NCBI GenBank assembly: GCA_020633775.1
Contig: JACKDA010000024.1
Location: forward strand, 1 to 20,060
Direction: 5' to 3'
Source of the DNA: Gemmatimonadales bacterium
Lineage (GTDB): Bacteria; Gemmatimonadota; Gemmatimonadetes; Gemmatimonadales; GWC2-71-9
Length of the DNA stretch: 20,060 nt
Part shown: in pieces, positions 8,578 through 15,856 of the stretch
How the letters are laid out: every line of letters starts with the position of its first letter
How positions within the stretch are numbered: position 1 is the stretch's first letter
Program-made: the position numbers and the translations under genes
The notes under the pieces: generated by a model
What the model was told of the DNA's origin: nothing
The model's database searches: none
Seen by the model: the letters and a program-made list of their open reading frames with translations, nothing else

Positions 8578-10086
8578 ATGTTCGCCCTGCTTGCCCTGAT
8601 CGCTGCCGCCACGGCCGGTTCGCCGGCCGGGGCGGTCGCCGTCCCGACCGATCCCCCCGTCGAACTGACCCTCAATGGTGGCGACTACCGACCCGGCGAC
8701 CCGGTTCGGGTCGAAGTGGCCACCGGTGAGGATGGGTACCTCCTCGTGCTCCGCGCCGACGGCGAGGGGTTCATCCGCGTGCTCTTCCCGCTCGATCCCG
8801 ACCTCGACCCGTTCGTGCGCGGCAATCGCCGCTACGCGGTGCAGGGCCGGGGGGACGACGCGAGCTTCCTGGCCGACGATCGGGGCGGGACCGGGACGAT
8901 TCTCGCGATCCTCTCGCGGGAGCCGTTCGCCGTCGGCGAGTACGCCGTCGGCACCCACTGGGACTACGACCGCCTCCGCCTCGATGATCCGTACGGTGAT
9001 GTCGAGGCCCAGCTCCTCGCGATCGCCCGTCGGATGACGGACAACGGCCGGTTCGCGTACGACGTCCTCGGCTATCGCGTCTGGGGCCCCGGCTATGAGA
9101 GTGAGCAGCCGGTGGTGGTGGCCGGTGGTGGATGGGCGGATCCGTACTTCAACACCTGCCTCGCCTGCGGGTGGCGCTCGCCGGGCTTCGGGATCTCGGT
9201 CGGGGGTGGCTGGTACGACCCCTGGTATGACCCGTGGTTCGGTGGCGGATGGAACAGCTGGCGCAACCCGTACGGCTTCAATACCTGGGGCTACTCGGGC
9301 TGGAACGGCTGGTGGGGATGGGATCCGTACTGGGGGACGCCGTATCGTCCGATCACGGTGATCAACACGCCGCGGCGGCCGGTGGTGCCGAACCCGATCT
9401 ACGGGACCCGGGCGCGCGTCCCGCAGGGCGGGATCGGCACTCCGGTCGGGACCGGGCGTCGCGTCACCGAGTCACCCAGCAGGCCGCAGCCGTCTCCGGC
9501 GCCCACGACGCGCTCGCGCGGCCGCAGCGAACCCGCGCCGAGTGCGGGATCTGGTGCCAGGCCGTCGACGAGTTCGAGTGGTGGCGCGTCGGCGCCCCGG
9601 ACGAGCAGTCCCTCGCCGAGCAGCAGTGGTCGCTCGCGGGGCAGGCCGAGCAGCGAGATCGCGGCTCCGACGATCACCCCTCGCGTCGGGACCGTCGAGA
9701 CCCGTCGGGAGGAGGAGCGGCCGGTCTACCGGCCCCCGACGCCGGGTGCCACGCCGCGCAGTGCGCCGGTCGAGGTGAGCCGCGGGTCGAGGACCGCGGC
9801 GAGCCCGCCGCCGCTGCGGGTGTCCCCCTCGCGGCCCGAGCCGCCCGCGCGGGTCGAGCCCCGCCGGGCACCGGTGCGGTCGACCGGGTCGTCGGCGCCG
9901 TCGCGGCCGCAGGCACCTGCGCCGTCGCGGAGCCAGCCCCGCGCGATGCCGTCGCCGTCCACCAGGTCGGCACCGCCGTCGCGGCCGAGCACACCCTCGC
10001 CGTCGGTCGGCCGCTCCTCGCCGTCCTCGGGTGGCAGCGCCCCTTCGGCACCGAGCCGGTCACGGAGCCGCGGCCCCGATAACTGA
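8578..10086 (+). CDS. Exported DUF4384-type protein with Trp/Gly-rich middle and long basic disordered tail
   Basis: This 502-residue protein has three parts. Residues 1-20 form a signal peptide (MFALLALIAAATAGSPAGA). Residues about 26-165 (VELTLNGGDYRPGDPVRVEV..GYLLVLRADGEGFIRVLFP) fit the DUF4384-type beta domain. Residues about 183-255 are extremely rich in Trp, Gly and Tyr (WYDPWYDPWF, WNGWWGWDPYW) and include a CLAC CxxC motif at 194-197. From about 265 to the end the chain is disordered, dominated by Ser, Pro, Arg and Ala with many Arg and few acidic residues. The protein should be periplasmic or surface-located. The basic tail could bind acidic polymers such as LPS or peptidoglycan-linked glycans; that is inference. 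GGAGG stands four bases before the ATG. Function is unknown. Confidence 0.8.
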   Translation: MFALLALIAAATAGSPAGAVAVPTDPPVELTLNGGDYRPGDPVRVEVATGEDGYLLVLRADGEGFIRVLFPLDPDLDPFVRGNRRYAVQGRGDDASFLADDRGGTGTILAILSREPFAVGEYAVGTHWDYDRLRLDDPYGDVEAQLLAIARRMTDNGRFAYDVLGYRVWGPGYESEQPVVVAGGGWADPYFNTCLACGWRSPGFGISVGGGWYDPWYDPWFGGGWNSWRNPYGFNTWGYSGWNGWWGWDPYWGTPYRPITVINTPRRPVVPNPIYGTRARVPQGGIGTPVGTGRRVTESPSRPQPSPAPTTRSRGRSEPAPSAGSGARPSTSSSGGASAPRTSSPSPSSSGRSRGRPSSEIAAPTITPRVGTVETRREEERPVYRPPTPGATPRSAPVEVSRGSRTAASPPPLRVSPSRPEPPARVEPRRAPVRSTGSSAPSRPQAPAPSRSQPRAMPSPSTRSAPPSRPSTPSPSVGRSSPSSGGSAPSAPSRSRSRGPDN

Positions 10087-10100
10087 CGCTCCGCCGCGCC

Positions 10101-10131
10101 GCGCACCGTCTCGCTAGTCGGGGCGGTGCGC
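10101..10131. terminator. Hairpin between convergent genes
   Basis: GCGCACCG (10101-10108) pairs perfectly with CGGTGCGC (10124-10131) around a 15-base loop that contains the stop codon of the minus-strand phosphatase gene. It sits between two convergent genes only 27 bases apart, where a bidirectional terminator is expected. There is no T-run on either side, so support is structural only. Confidence 0.35.
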
Positions 10132-10578
10132 TCGTGCGTGCGAGACGCCCCATTCCATCAACTCCGCACTCCGGAGCCCGATCCGCATCGCGGCATCGAT
10201 CGCCGCCGGCTCGTCCATCCCCTCATCGTGGATGAAATAGGGGATGAGCGCGCCGCCGACCCGGTTGGCGCTGGCGCAGTGGACGAGGGTCGGGGCACCG
10301 GCGTGCTGGCGCACCGCGCCGAGGATGCGCTCGAGCGTGGCCGCGTCGAGCGCCCCGCTGTTGACCGGGAAGTTGAGGTACTCGACACCGAGCTCCCGGA
10401 GCAGGGCCGGTTCGTCGAACGGGCGCGGTTCCATCGGGTCGCGGAGGTCAATCACGACGGTCACCCCGGCCGCGGCGGCGGCCCGGAGCTGGTCGGGGCC
10501 GGGCTGGCCGGCGGTCAGCAGCCAGGGGAGGGGCTGGGCGGCGTTCGGGGTACCCGCAAGGGCGTCGAGCAGGGCCAT
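10114..10578 (-). CDS. DUF442-like / dual-specificity-type phosphatase with CX4R loop
   Basis: This 154-residue protein has the fold of small cysteine phosphatases. Residues 21-26 (LTAGQP) start the family's usual first block, followed by VTVVIDLRDP (39-48) and VEYLNFPV (65-72). The P-loop is HCASANR (100-106), with the nucleophile expected at Cys101 and the phosphate-binding arginine at Arg106. The spacing is CX4R, as in the DUF442 (beta-lactamase-hydrolase-like phosphatase) group, rather than the CX5R of classical tyrosine phosphatases. The glycine usual in that loop (CxxGxR) is Ala here. The ATG at 10578 has GGAG six bases upstream. The gene is divergent from the NAD synthase gene, with 60 bases between starts. 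The substrate is unknown. Confidence 0.75.
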   Translation of the reverse strand: MALLDALAGTPNAAQPLPWLLTAGQPGPDQLRAAAAAGVTVVIDLRDPMEPRPFDEPALLRELGVEYLNFPVNSGALDAATLERILGAVRQHAGAPTLVHCASANRVGGALIPYFIHDEGMDEPAAIDAAMRIGLRSAELMEWGVSHARAHRPD

Positions 10579-10607
10579 CGAGAGCTCCGGAGGTCGGGGA
10601 GGTCGGC

Positions 10608-10613
10608 AATATA
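10608..10613 (-). promoter_or_regulatory. TATATT, candidate -10 box of the phosphatase gene
   Basis: Read on the minus strand, TATATT (followed by GC) fits TANNTT and lies 29 bases before the ATG at 10578, giving room for the GGAG ribosome site. No good -35 element is seen at the usual distance. Confidence 0.3.
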
Positions 10614-10627
10614 CGAGGGGGCTCGGG

Positions 10628-10633
10628 TAGATT
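10628..10633 (+). promoter_or_regulatory. TAGATT, candidate -10 box of the NAD synthase gene
   Basis: TAGATT ends five bases before the ATG at 10639. A transcript from this box would begin at about the start codon itself, so the message may be leaderless. The only purine-rich run, AGGGG, abuts the ATG and is too close to act as a Shine-Dalgarno sequence. No convincing -35 element is visible. Confidence 0.35.
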
Positions 10634-10638
10634 AGGGG

Positions 10639-12423
10639 ATGCGCTCGATCGCGATCGCGTTGTGCCAGTTTCGCCCGGCCAAGGGGCGTCCTGCCGAGAA
10701 CCTTGACCGGATCGAGCAGATCCTCCGGGACGTGGGCTCGCGTCCGGACTGCCCCGACGTGCTGGTCTTCCCGGAGGCGATCACCACCGGGTACTTCCTC
10801 GAGGGCGGGGTTCGCGACCACGCGATGGCCGCCGACGCGCTCTTCGAGGAGCTGCGTCGGCGCCACGAAGCCTCGGGCGCCCCGCCGCTGGAGCTCTGCC
10901 TCGGGTTCTACGAGATCTGGGACGAACGGATCCACAACGCCGCACTCTGGGTCAGCCTCGGCGGCGATGACGCCGGGATCCGCCATGTCCACCGCAAGGT
11001 CTTCCTCCCCACCTATGGGGTCTTCGACGAGGAACGCTTCGTCGAGGCCGGGCGCGACATCCGCGCCTTCGAGACCCGCATCGGCCGGGTCGCGATGCTG
11101 GTCTGCGAGGACGCGTGGCATGCGATGTCGGCCACCGTGGCGGCCGTTGATGGGGCGCAGCTCATCGCGGTCCTCTCGGCGAGCCCGGCCCGCGGGCTGG
11201 TGCCCGATCCGACCCATCCCGGGCAACCGGGGTCCCTGGCGCGCTGGGAACGGCTCGCCCGCGAGATCGCCGGGGAGCACGGTGTCTTCGTCGCGATGGC
11301 CCAACTGGTCGGGTTCGAGGGTGGCAAGGGGTTCCCCGGCGGCTCGCTGCTGGTCGCCCCCGACGGTGAGGTGCTGGCCCGGGCGCCCCTCTTCGAGGAC
11401 GCGATCCTCGACGGGGTGATCGATCTCGAGACGATCCCCCGCGTGCGCGCCGACTCGCCGCTGCTCGCCGACCTCGAGCTGCGGTTGCCGCACCTGATCG
11501 ATGCCCTGGGGCGCGCCCGGACCCGGGCCGTCGCCCGCGGTGAACCGGCGCCCGTGCGGGAGCCGCGCCCGCCTCGCCGCGCGTCGGCCGCGGCCCCGGC
11601 GGCCGAACCCCGGCTCGCGATCGATCCGGCCCTCACGCGGCGCTGGCTGGTGGAATTCCTGCGTGACGAGGTCGGTCGCCGCCGCGGCTTCGAGCGCGTG
11701 ATCCTCGGGGTCTCCGGGGGTGTCGATTCCGCCGTGGTGGCCTGGCTTGCCGCCGAGGCCCTCGGCCCCGATCGGGTCATCGGGGTGCGGATGCCCTATC
11801 GCACGTCGAGCCCGGCATCGCTGGAGCACGCGCGGCTCGTGACGGCGGCGCTCGGCATCGAGGAAGTGACCGTCGACATCACCGCGGCGGTCGATGGCTA
11901 CGCGGCCGCCTGCGGGCTGCCCCCCACGCCGGCGCGGCTCGGCAATGTCATGGCGCGACTGCGCATGACGACCCTGTTCGATCTCTCCGCCGCGCGGGGC
12001 GCGCTGCCGCTCGGCACCGGGAACAAGAGCGAACGGCTGCTGGGCTACTTCACCTGGCACGCCGACGACTCCCCGCCGATCAACCCGATTGGCGACCTCT
12101 TCAAGACCCAGGTGTGGGCGCTGGCTCGCCACCTCGGGGTGCCGGAGGCGATCGTCACCAAGCCGGCGAGCGCCGACCTGATCGCCGACCAGACCGACGA
12201 GGCCGACTTCGGGATCAGCTACGCGCGCGCCGACGGGATCCTCGACCTGATCCTGCGCGGGTTCACCGACGAGGCGATCGCCGCGTCGCGATTCACCGCG
12301 GCCGAGGTCGCCACCGTGCGCGGCCGGCTGGATGCCACCCACTGGAAGCGTCGCCTGCCGAGCACCGCCATGGTCAGCGGCACGGCGATCGGCGAGTATT
12401 ATCTCCGACCGGTCGATTACTGA
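10639..12423 (+). CDS. nadE: Glutamine-dependent NAD+ synthase
   Basis: This 594-residue two-domain enzyme makes NAD+ from nicotinate adenine dinucleotide, ATP and glutamine, the last step of NAD synthesis. The N-terminal nitrilase-type glutaminase (about 1-290) shows the Glu46, Lys120, Cys156 triad in VFPEAIT, HRKVFLPTYG and VCEDAWH. A Pro/Arg/Ala-rich linker (about 300-325) leads to the ATP-pyrophosphatase synthetase domain. That domain has the P-loop SGGVDS (359-364), followed by LGTGNKSE, NPIGDLFKTQVW and KPASADL...QTDE blocks. The ammonia-donating domain means free ammonia is not required. The gene is monocistronic-looking or heads the following thioesterase cluster, whose start lies 38 bases after its stop. 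The assignment is secure. Confidence 0.96.
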   Translation: MRSIAIALCQFRPAKGRPAENLDRIEQILRDVGSRPDCPDVLVFPEAITTGYFLEGGVRDHAMAADALFEELRRRHEASGAPPLELCLGFYEIWDERIHNAALWVSLGGDDAGIRHVHRKVFLPTYGVFDEERFVEAGRDIRAFETRIGRVAMLVCEDAWHAMSATVAAVDGAQLIAVLSASPARGLVPDPTHPGQPGSLARWERLAREIAGEHGVFVAMAQLVGFEGGKGFPGGSLLVAPDGEVLARAPLFEDAILDGVIDLETIPRVRADSPLLADLELRLPHLIDALGRARTRAVARGEPAPVREPRPPRRASAAAPAAEPRLAIDPALTRRWLVEFLRDEVGRRRGFERVILGVSGGVDSAVVAWLAAEALGPDRVIGVRMPYRTSSPASLEHARLVTAALGIEEVTVDITAAVDGYAAACGLPPTPARLGNVMARLRMTTLFDLSAARGALPLGTGNKSERLLGYFTWHADDSPPINPIGDLFKTQVWALARHLGVPEAIVTKPASADLIADQTDEADFGISYARADGILDLILRGFTDEAIAASRFTAAEVATVRGRLDATHWKRRLPSTAMVSGTAIGEYYLRPVDY

Positions 12424-12461
12424 TCGCCGTGCCTCCGTCCGACACCCGCCCAGGATCCCCC

Positions 12462-12926
12462 GTGCCCGATCACCGGCCGATGTCCCATTCTCGCGGCGAG
12501 ATCTCCACGCTCGTGATGCCGCACATGGCCAACATCCTCGGCGACCTGTTCGGCGGCGAGATCATGTCGATGGTGGACCAGGCCGCGGCGATCGCCGCGA
12601 TCCGGCATGCCGGCGGCCCGGCCGTCACCGCGTCGATCCACCGGGTCGACTTCCGGGAACGGATCCCGATGGGGGCGCTGGTGACCTGCGTCGCCCAGGT
12701 GGAGTTCGTCGGGAACTCCTCGATGGACATCGTCGTCGAGGTGATCGCCGAGAAGCCGAGCACCGGCGAGCGGCGCCACACCCACACCGCCCGCCTCGTG
12801 TTCGTCGCGATCGACGACTACGGCCGGCCGAAGCGCGTGCCGCGCCTCCTCCCGGAGTCGGACGACGACCGGGCGCGCTACGCCGCCGCCGAGGCGTACC
12901 GGCAGCGACAGCAGGCCGGCGCATGA
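12462..12926 (+). CDS. Acyl-CoA thioesterase, hotdog fold (YciA/ACOT type)
   Basis: The protein of about 154 residues carries the single hotdog domain of YciA/BACH-type acyl-CoA hydrolases. It opens with MSHSRGEISTLVMP, then NILGDLFGGEIMSMVDQAAAIAA with the catalytic-region Asp, followed by HRVDFRERIPMGALVTCVAQV and THTARLVFVAID. It should cleave CoA thioesters to free acids in the cytoplasm. Three in-frame starts are possible: GTG at 12429, GTG at 12462 and ATG at 12480. I chose 12462 because AGGA stands six bases upstream (12452-12455), while the others have no ribosome site. TATTAT at 12397-12402, inside the NAD synthase gene, could be its promoter. The stop overlaps the next ATG (ATGA), so it is coupled to the patatin gene. 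Confidence 0.85.
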   Translation: MPDHRPMSHSRGEISTLVMPHMANILGDLFGGEIMSMVDQAAAIAAIRHAGGPAVTASIHRVDFRERIPMGALVTCVAQVEFVGNSSMDIVVEVIAEKPSTGERRHTHTARLVFVAIDDYGRPKRVPRLLPESDDDRARYAAAEAYRQRQQAGA

Positions 12927-13747
12927 CCGCCCCGCGTGTCGCGGTCGTGCTGGGGGGCGGCGGGGCCAAGGCGGCCGCGCACCTCGGTGCCGCGGTGGCC
13001 CTCGCCGATGCCGGGATCGTCCCGACGCACTGGATCGGGACCTCGATGGGCTCCGTCGTGGCGGTGGCGATGGCCGGGGGCGCGGACCCGGCGGCGCTCC
13101 TGGCGGCGTTCGGCAAGGTGCGGCGGCACGAGGTGCTGCGCCGGATCCCGTTCGCGCTGCTGCGCGGCATCTGGGCGCCCGCGATCTTCCGCGAGGCCGC
13201 GTTCCGCCGGACGATCGAACGGCTGGTCACCCCGCGCCGGTTCGCCGACCTGCGCTCGGCCTGCACCATCACCGCCGTCGAACGCGACACCGGTCGCGTC
13301 GTCGCGTTCGGGAGCAACGGCGAGGACGCGCCGGTGCTCGATGCCCTCATGGGGTCGTGCGCGCTGCCGCCGTGGTTCCGTCCCGCGATGGTGAACGGCC
13401 GGGCGTTCTGCGACGGCGGCATCCGGACGCCGATGCCGCTCGACCTCGCCGAGCACCTGCCGGTCGACCTGGTGATCGCGATCGACGTCGGGCCCGGGTT
13501 CGACGAGATCGGCACGCCGGTGCTGCGGCCACCGCCGCTGCTGGCCGCGGCCGACACCGCCATCGGCTGGCTGATGGCCGGGACCACCGCGCTGATGCGC
13601 GAGCAGTGGAACCTGAAGCGCAACCTGCCGGCCCTGCTCTGGGTCCGGCCCGTCAATGATCGCGGCGCGACGTTCGCGCTCGACCGCATCGCCGAGTACG
13701 GGCGGGCGGGCGAGCGCGCGATGCGCACCGCCCTCCAGGAGTTGTGA
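12923..13747 (+). CDS. Patatin-like phospholipase / lipid acyl hydrolase
   Basis: This 274-residue protein is a compact bacterial patatin of the RssA/YchK kind. The oxyanion loop GGGGAKAAAHLG is at 11-22, the nucleophile elbow GTSMGS has Ser41, and the DGG motif has Asp164, together forming the Ser-Asp dyad. There is no signal peptide or membrane helix, so it probably acts in the cytoplasm or at the inner face of the membrane. It is coupled to the thioesterase upstream by ATGA and to the DUF2203 gene downstream by TGATG. With a thioesterase next door, a role in turnover of membrane lipids and acyl chains is plausible. The substrate cannot be read. Confidence 0.92.
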   Translation: MTAPRVAVVLGGGGAKAAAHLGAAVALADAGIVPTHWIGTSMGSVVAVAMAGGADPAALLAAFGKVRRHEVLRRIPFALLRGIWAPAIFREAAFRRTIERLVTPRRFADLRSACTITAVERDTGRVVAFGSNGEDAPVLDALMGSCALPPWFRPAMVNGRAFCDGGIRTPMPLDLAEHLPVDLVIAIDVGPGFDEIGTPVLRPPPLLAAADTAIGWLMAGTTALMREQWNLKRNLPALLWVRPVNDRGATFALDRIAEYGRAGERAMRTALQEL

Positions 13748-14169
13748 TGGAGCCGACGCACCAGCCGTTCACGCCCGCGAGCGCCAGCCGCACGCTGCCC
13801 CTGGTGTCGCGGATCGTCCTCGAGGCGATCGAGCTCAAGCGCGAGTGGCGCGCGGCGATCCACCGCTTCGAGCTGCTGCAGGTCGAGGCCGACACGGGCG
13901 CGGAGTCGGCGGCCGCCCGCGAGGCGCGTCGCGACGCCGAGGGGCTCGCCGGTCGCATCGATGGCTGCCTCGAGGAACTTGCCCAGGTCGGCTGCCGGAT
14001 GCGCGACCTCGAGCGCGGGCTGGTGGAGTTCCCCGCCGAACTCGAGGGACGGCCGGTGCTGCTCTCCTGGCAGGTCGGCGAGTCCGAGGTCGCGCACTGG
14101 TACGAGCGGGAGGATGGCCCGACCGAGCGGCGGCCGCTCGACGACCTCTTCGCACTCTGGGGGTCGTGA
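13747..14169 (+). CDS. DUF2203 family protein
   Basis: This 140-residue protein matches the DUF2203 pattern. An N-terminal FTPASASRTLPLVSRIV segment (where the family has F-x-x-x-x-A-x-x-x-L-P-L-V) is followed by a long helical region. The conserved C-terminal block reads GCRMRDLERGLVEFPAELEG, then LSWQVGESEVAHWYERED. The family has no established biochemical function. The ATG at 13747 overlaps the patatin stop by one base (TGATG); a GTG one codon earlier is also possible. Its stop overlaps the next gene in the same way. The protein should be soluble and cytoplasmic, with a helical, perhaps coiled-coil, body at about 20-100. Confidence 0.8.
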   Translation: MEPTHQPFTPASASRTLPLVSRIVLEAIELKREWRAAIHRFELLQVEADTGAESAAAREARRDAEGLAGRIDGCLEELAQVGCRMRDLERGLVEFPAELEGRPVLLSWQVGESEVAHWYEREDGPTERRPLDDLFALWGS

Positions 14170-14621
14170 TGGGCGGCTTCTGGCGGTTCGTGCACTTCCT
14201 CTCCCTCGCGATGTGGATCGGCGGCGCCCTCTCGGCCATGGTCGCCGGGCTGGCGATGCAGCGCCTCGATCGCCGGCTCTGGGGCGGCGTGGCCGACGCG
14301 CAGGCGGGGATCTACCGCATGCTGGTCGGGCCCGGGGCGATGGTGAACGTCGCCTCCGGCCTGTTGCTGACCTTCCGGATGTACGGGGCGATGTCGGGAC
14401 AGGTCGGGACCTGGCTCGGCTCGATGCAGGGCCTCGGGCTCCTCGCCGCGCTGGTGACGCTGCTCGGGGCGATGCCCGCCGCGAGTCGGCTCACGCGGCT
14501 CGAACCGGTCGGCGAGACCGCCGCCGCCTTCGACGCGACCCGCCGTCGACTCGCGCTCACGGGATCGATCGGCGGGACGCTGGCCCTGCTCGCCCTGCTC
14601 GCCGGCGCCCTCTACCGTTGA
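14169..14621 (+). CDS. Four-helix integral membrane protein (unknown function)
   Basis: This 150-residue protein has four predicted helices at about 6-30, 50-69, 82-104 and 128-149. The first, WRFVHFLSLAMWIGGAL, resembles the first helix of small DUF2269/CopD-like membrane proteins, including His9 and the WIGG turn, but I cannot assign a family firmly. Charged stretches QRLDRRLWGG and TRRRLAL mark the loops. TGATG links it to the DUF2203 gene and TTGA to the aminotransferase. It may be a membrane partner of neighbouring products; that rests on position only. Confidence 0.7.
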   Translation: MGGFWRFVHFLSLAMWIGGALSAMVAGLAMQRLDRRLWGGVADAQAGIYRMLVGPGAMVNVASGLLLTFRMYGAMSGQVGTWLGSMQGLGLLAALVTLLGAMPAASRLTRLEPVGETAAAFDATRRRLALTGSIGGTLALLALLAGALYR

Positions 14622-15856
14622 GCGGCATCACCCGCCGCGAACTCCTCGCGCTCGGGGCCGCCCTCCCCGGGTTCGGGGGCGTGGCGCGCGCGCATGCCAT
14701 CGCCTCTCCCCCGCGGGTGGCCCCGTTGCGGCCACCCCGCTCGGAGCCGGACTGGGAGGCGCTGCGCCACCAGTTCGTCATCGAGGGCGTGCACCTCAAC
14801 ACGGGGACCTACGGCGCCTGCCCGATCCCGGTTCTCGAGGCGACGATCCATCACCTGCGCGCGTTCGAGCGGATCACGCGCCAGGAACATCCCGACCTCC
14901 CCGCGCTGCACGCGGCGCTCGAGCGGTTCCTCGGCGCCTGGCCGGGGTCGGTGGCGATCGTGCGCAACACCACCGAGGCGATGAACATCGTCGCGAACGG
15001 GATCACCCTCGCGCCCGGCGACGAGGTGCTCACGACCACGCATGAGCACATCGGCGGGCGCTGCTGCTGGGAGCTGCTCGCGGCGCGCCGCGGCGTGGTG
15101 CTGCGCACCTTCGATCCGCCGCTCGACCCGGCGGACGAGGACGACCTCGTCGCGGCGTGGGTGCGGCAGATCACCCCGCGCACGCGCGTGCTCTCGATCT
15201 CGCACGTGCTGTTCACGACCGGGATGATCCAGCCGGTCGCCCGGCTGGTGCGGCTGGCCCGGGAGCGCGGCATCATCAGCGTCATCGACGGCGCGCATCC
15301 GCCCGGGATGCTCGCACTCGACCTGCAGGCCATCGACGCGGACTACTACGCCAGTTCGCCACACAAGTGGCTGCTCGCGCCGAAGGGGACCGGGCTGCTG
15401 GTCACGCGGCCGGACCGGCTCGCCACCACCTGGCCGTTGATCGCCTCCGGGGACTGGGAGGCCGACGATGGGCGGCGTTTCGAGCATGCCGGGACGGGAA
15501 ACGAGTCGCTGGTCGCGGGGCTCGCCGCGGCCGTCGCGTTCCAGGAGGCACTCGGGCGCGAGGTGATCGAGGCCCGGGCGCGCGGGCTGGCAACCGCCCT
15601 GCACGAGGCGCTGGTGCGCGTTCCCGGCGTGCACGTGGTCTCGCCCCGATCGTCCCGGTTCCGGTCGGCGATGGTGGCGTTCACCCGCGAGGGGACGACG
15701 GCGGAGGCCCTGCAGCGCCACCTGGGACGGGCCGGCTTCCGGACCCGACGGATCGCGGAGTTCGGGCTGGAGTACCTGCGGCTGAGCACCCACCTCTACG
15801 TGCTGCCGCGCGACCTCGAGCGGGCGGTGGCCCTGGTGGCGGACGCGCCGCGCTGA
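14618..15856 (+). CDS. Tat-exported class V aminotransferase (isopenicillin-N epimerase-like)
   Basis: This 412-residue protein starts at a TTG overlapping the previous stop (TTGA); no other start would keep the full N-terminus. Residues 1-27 look like a twin-arginine signal: TRRELLAL with Arg6-Arg7, a mild hydrophobic stretch and an AHA cleavage site. The mature part is a fold-type I PLP enzyme. NTTEAMNIVANG is at 117-128, THEHIGGR at 141-148, and IDGAHPPG at 223-230 holds the cofactor-contacting Asp224 and His227. The Schiff-base lysine is Lys250 in SSPHKW. The fold and motifs match the class V group that includes isopenicillin-N epimerase, EgtE-type lyases and cysteine desulfurase relatives. 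The reaction is not determinable from sequence. Its 3' end overlaps mutY by 61 bases on the opposite strand. Confidence 0.85.
   Translation: MSGITRRELLALGAALPGFGGVARAHAIASPPRVAPLRPPRSEPDWEALRHQFVIEGVHLNTGTYGACPIPVLEATIHHLRAFERITRQEHPDLPALHAALERFLGAWPGSVAIVRNTTEAMNIVANGITLAPGDEVLTTTHEHIGGRCCWELLAARRGVVLRTFDPPLDPADEDDLVAAWVRQITPRTRVLSISHVLFTTGMIQPVARLVRLARERGIISVIDGAHPPGMLALDLQAIDADYYASSPHKWLLAPKGTGLLVTRPDRLATTWPLIASGDWEADDGRRFEHAGTGNESLVAGLAAAVAFQEALGREVIEARARGLATALHEALVRVPGVHVVSPRSSRFRSAMVAFTREGTTAEALQRHLGRAGFRTRRIAEFGLEYLRLSTHLYVLPRDLERAVALVADAPR

Noticed and set aside
9206..9330. Short tandem repeat in DNA encoding WYDPWYDPWF and similar
   Set aside because: Only two imperfect copies of about 12 bases; this is amino-acid composition bias, not a DNA repeat element.
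9234..10082. A second + strand open frame inside the DUF4384-type gene
   Set aside because: It starts within the Trp-rich region and gives an Ala/Gly/Arg-rich chain with no domain. The main frame carries the signal peptide and DUF4384-type motifs continuously. I cannot exclude a frameshift affecting the tail, but nothing indicates one.
10579..12342. Long N-terminal extension of the minus-strand phosphatase frame, antisense to nadE
   Set aside because: The extension has no domain character and covers the well-defined NAD synthase gene. The ATG at 10578 has a ribosome site and matches the expected start of the family fold.
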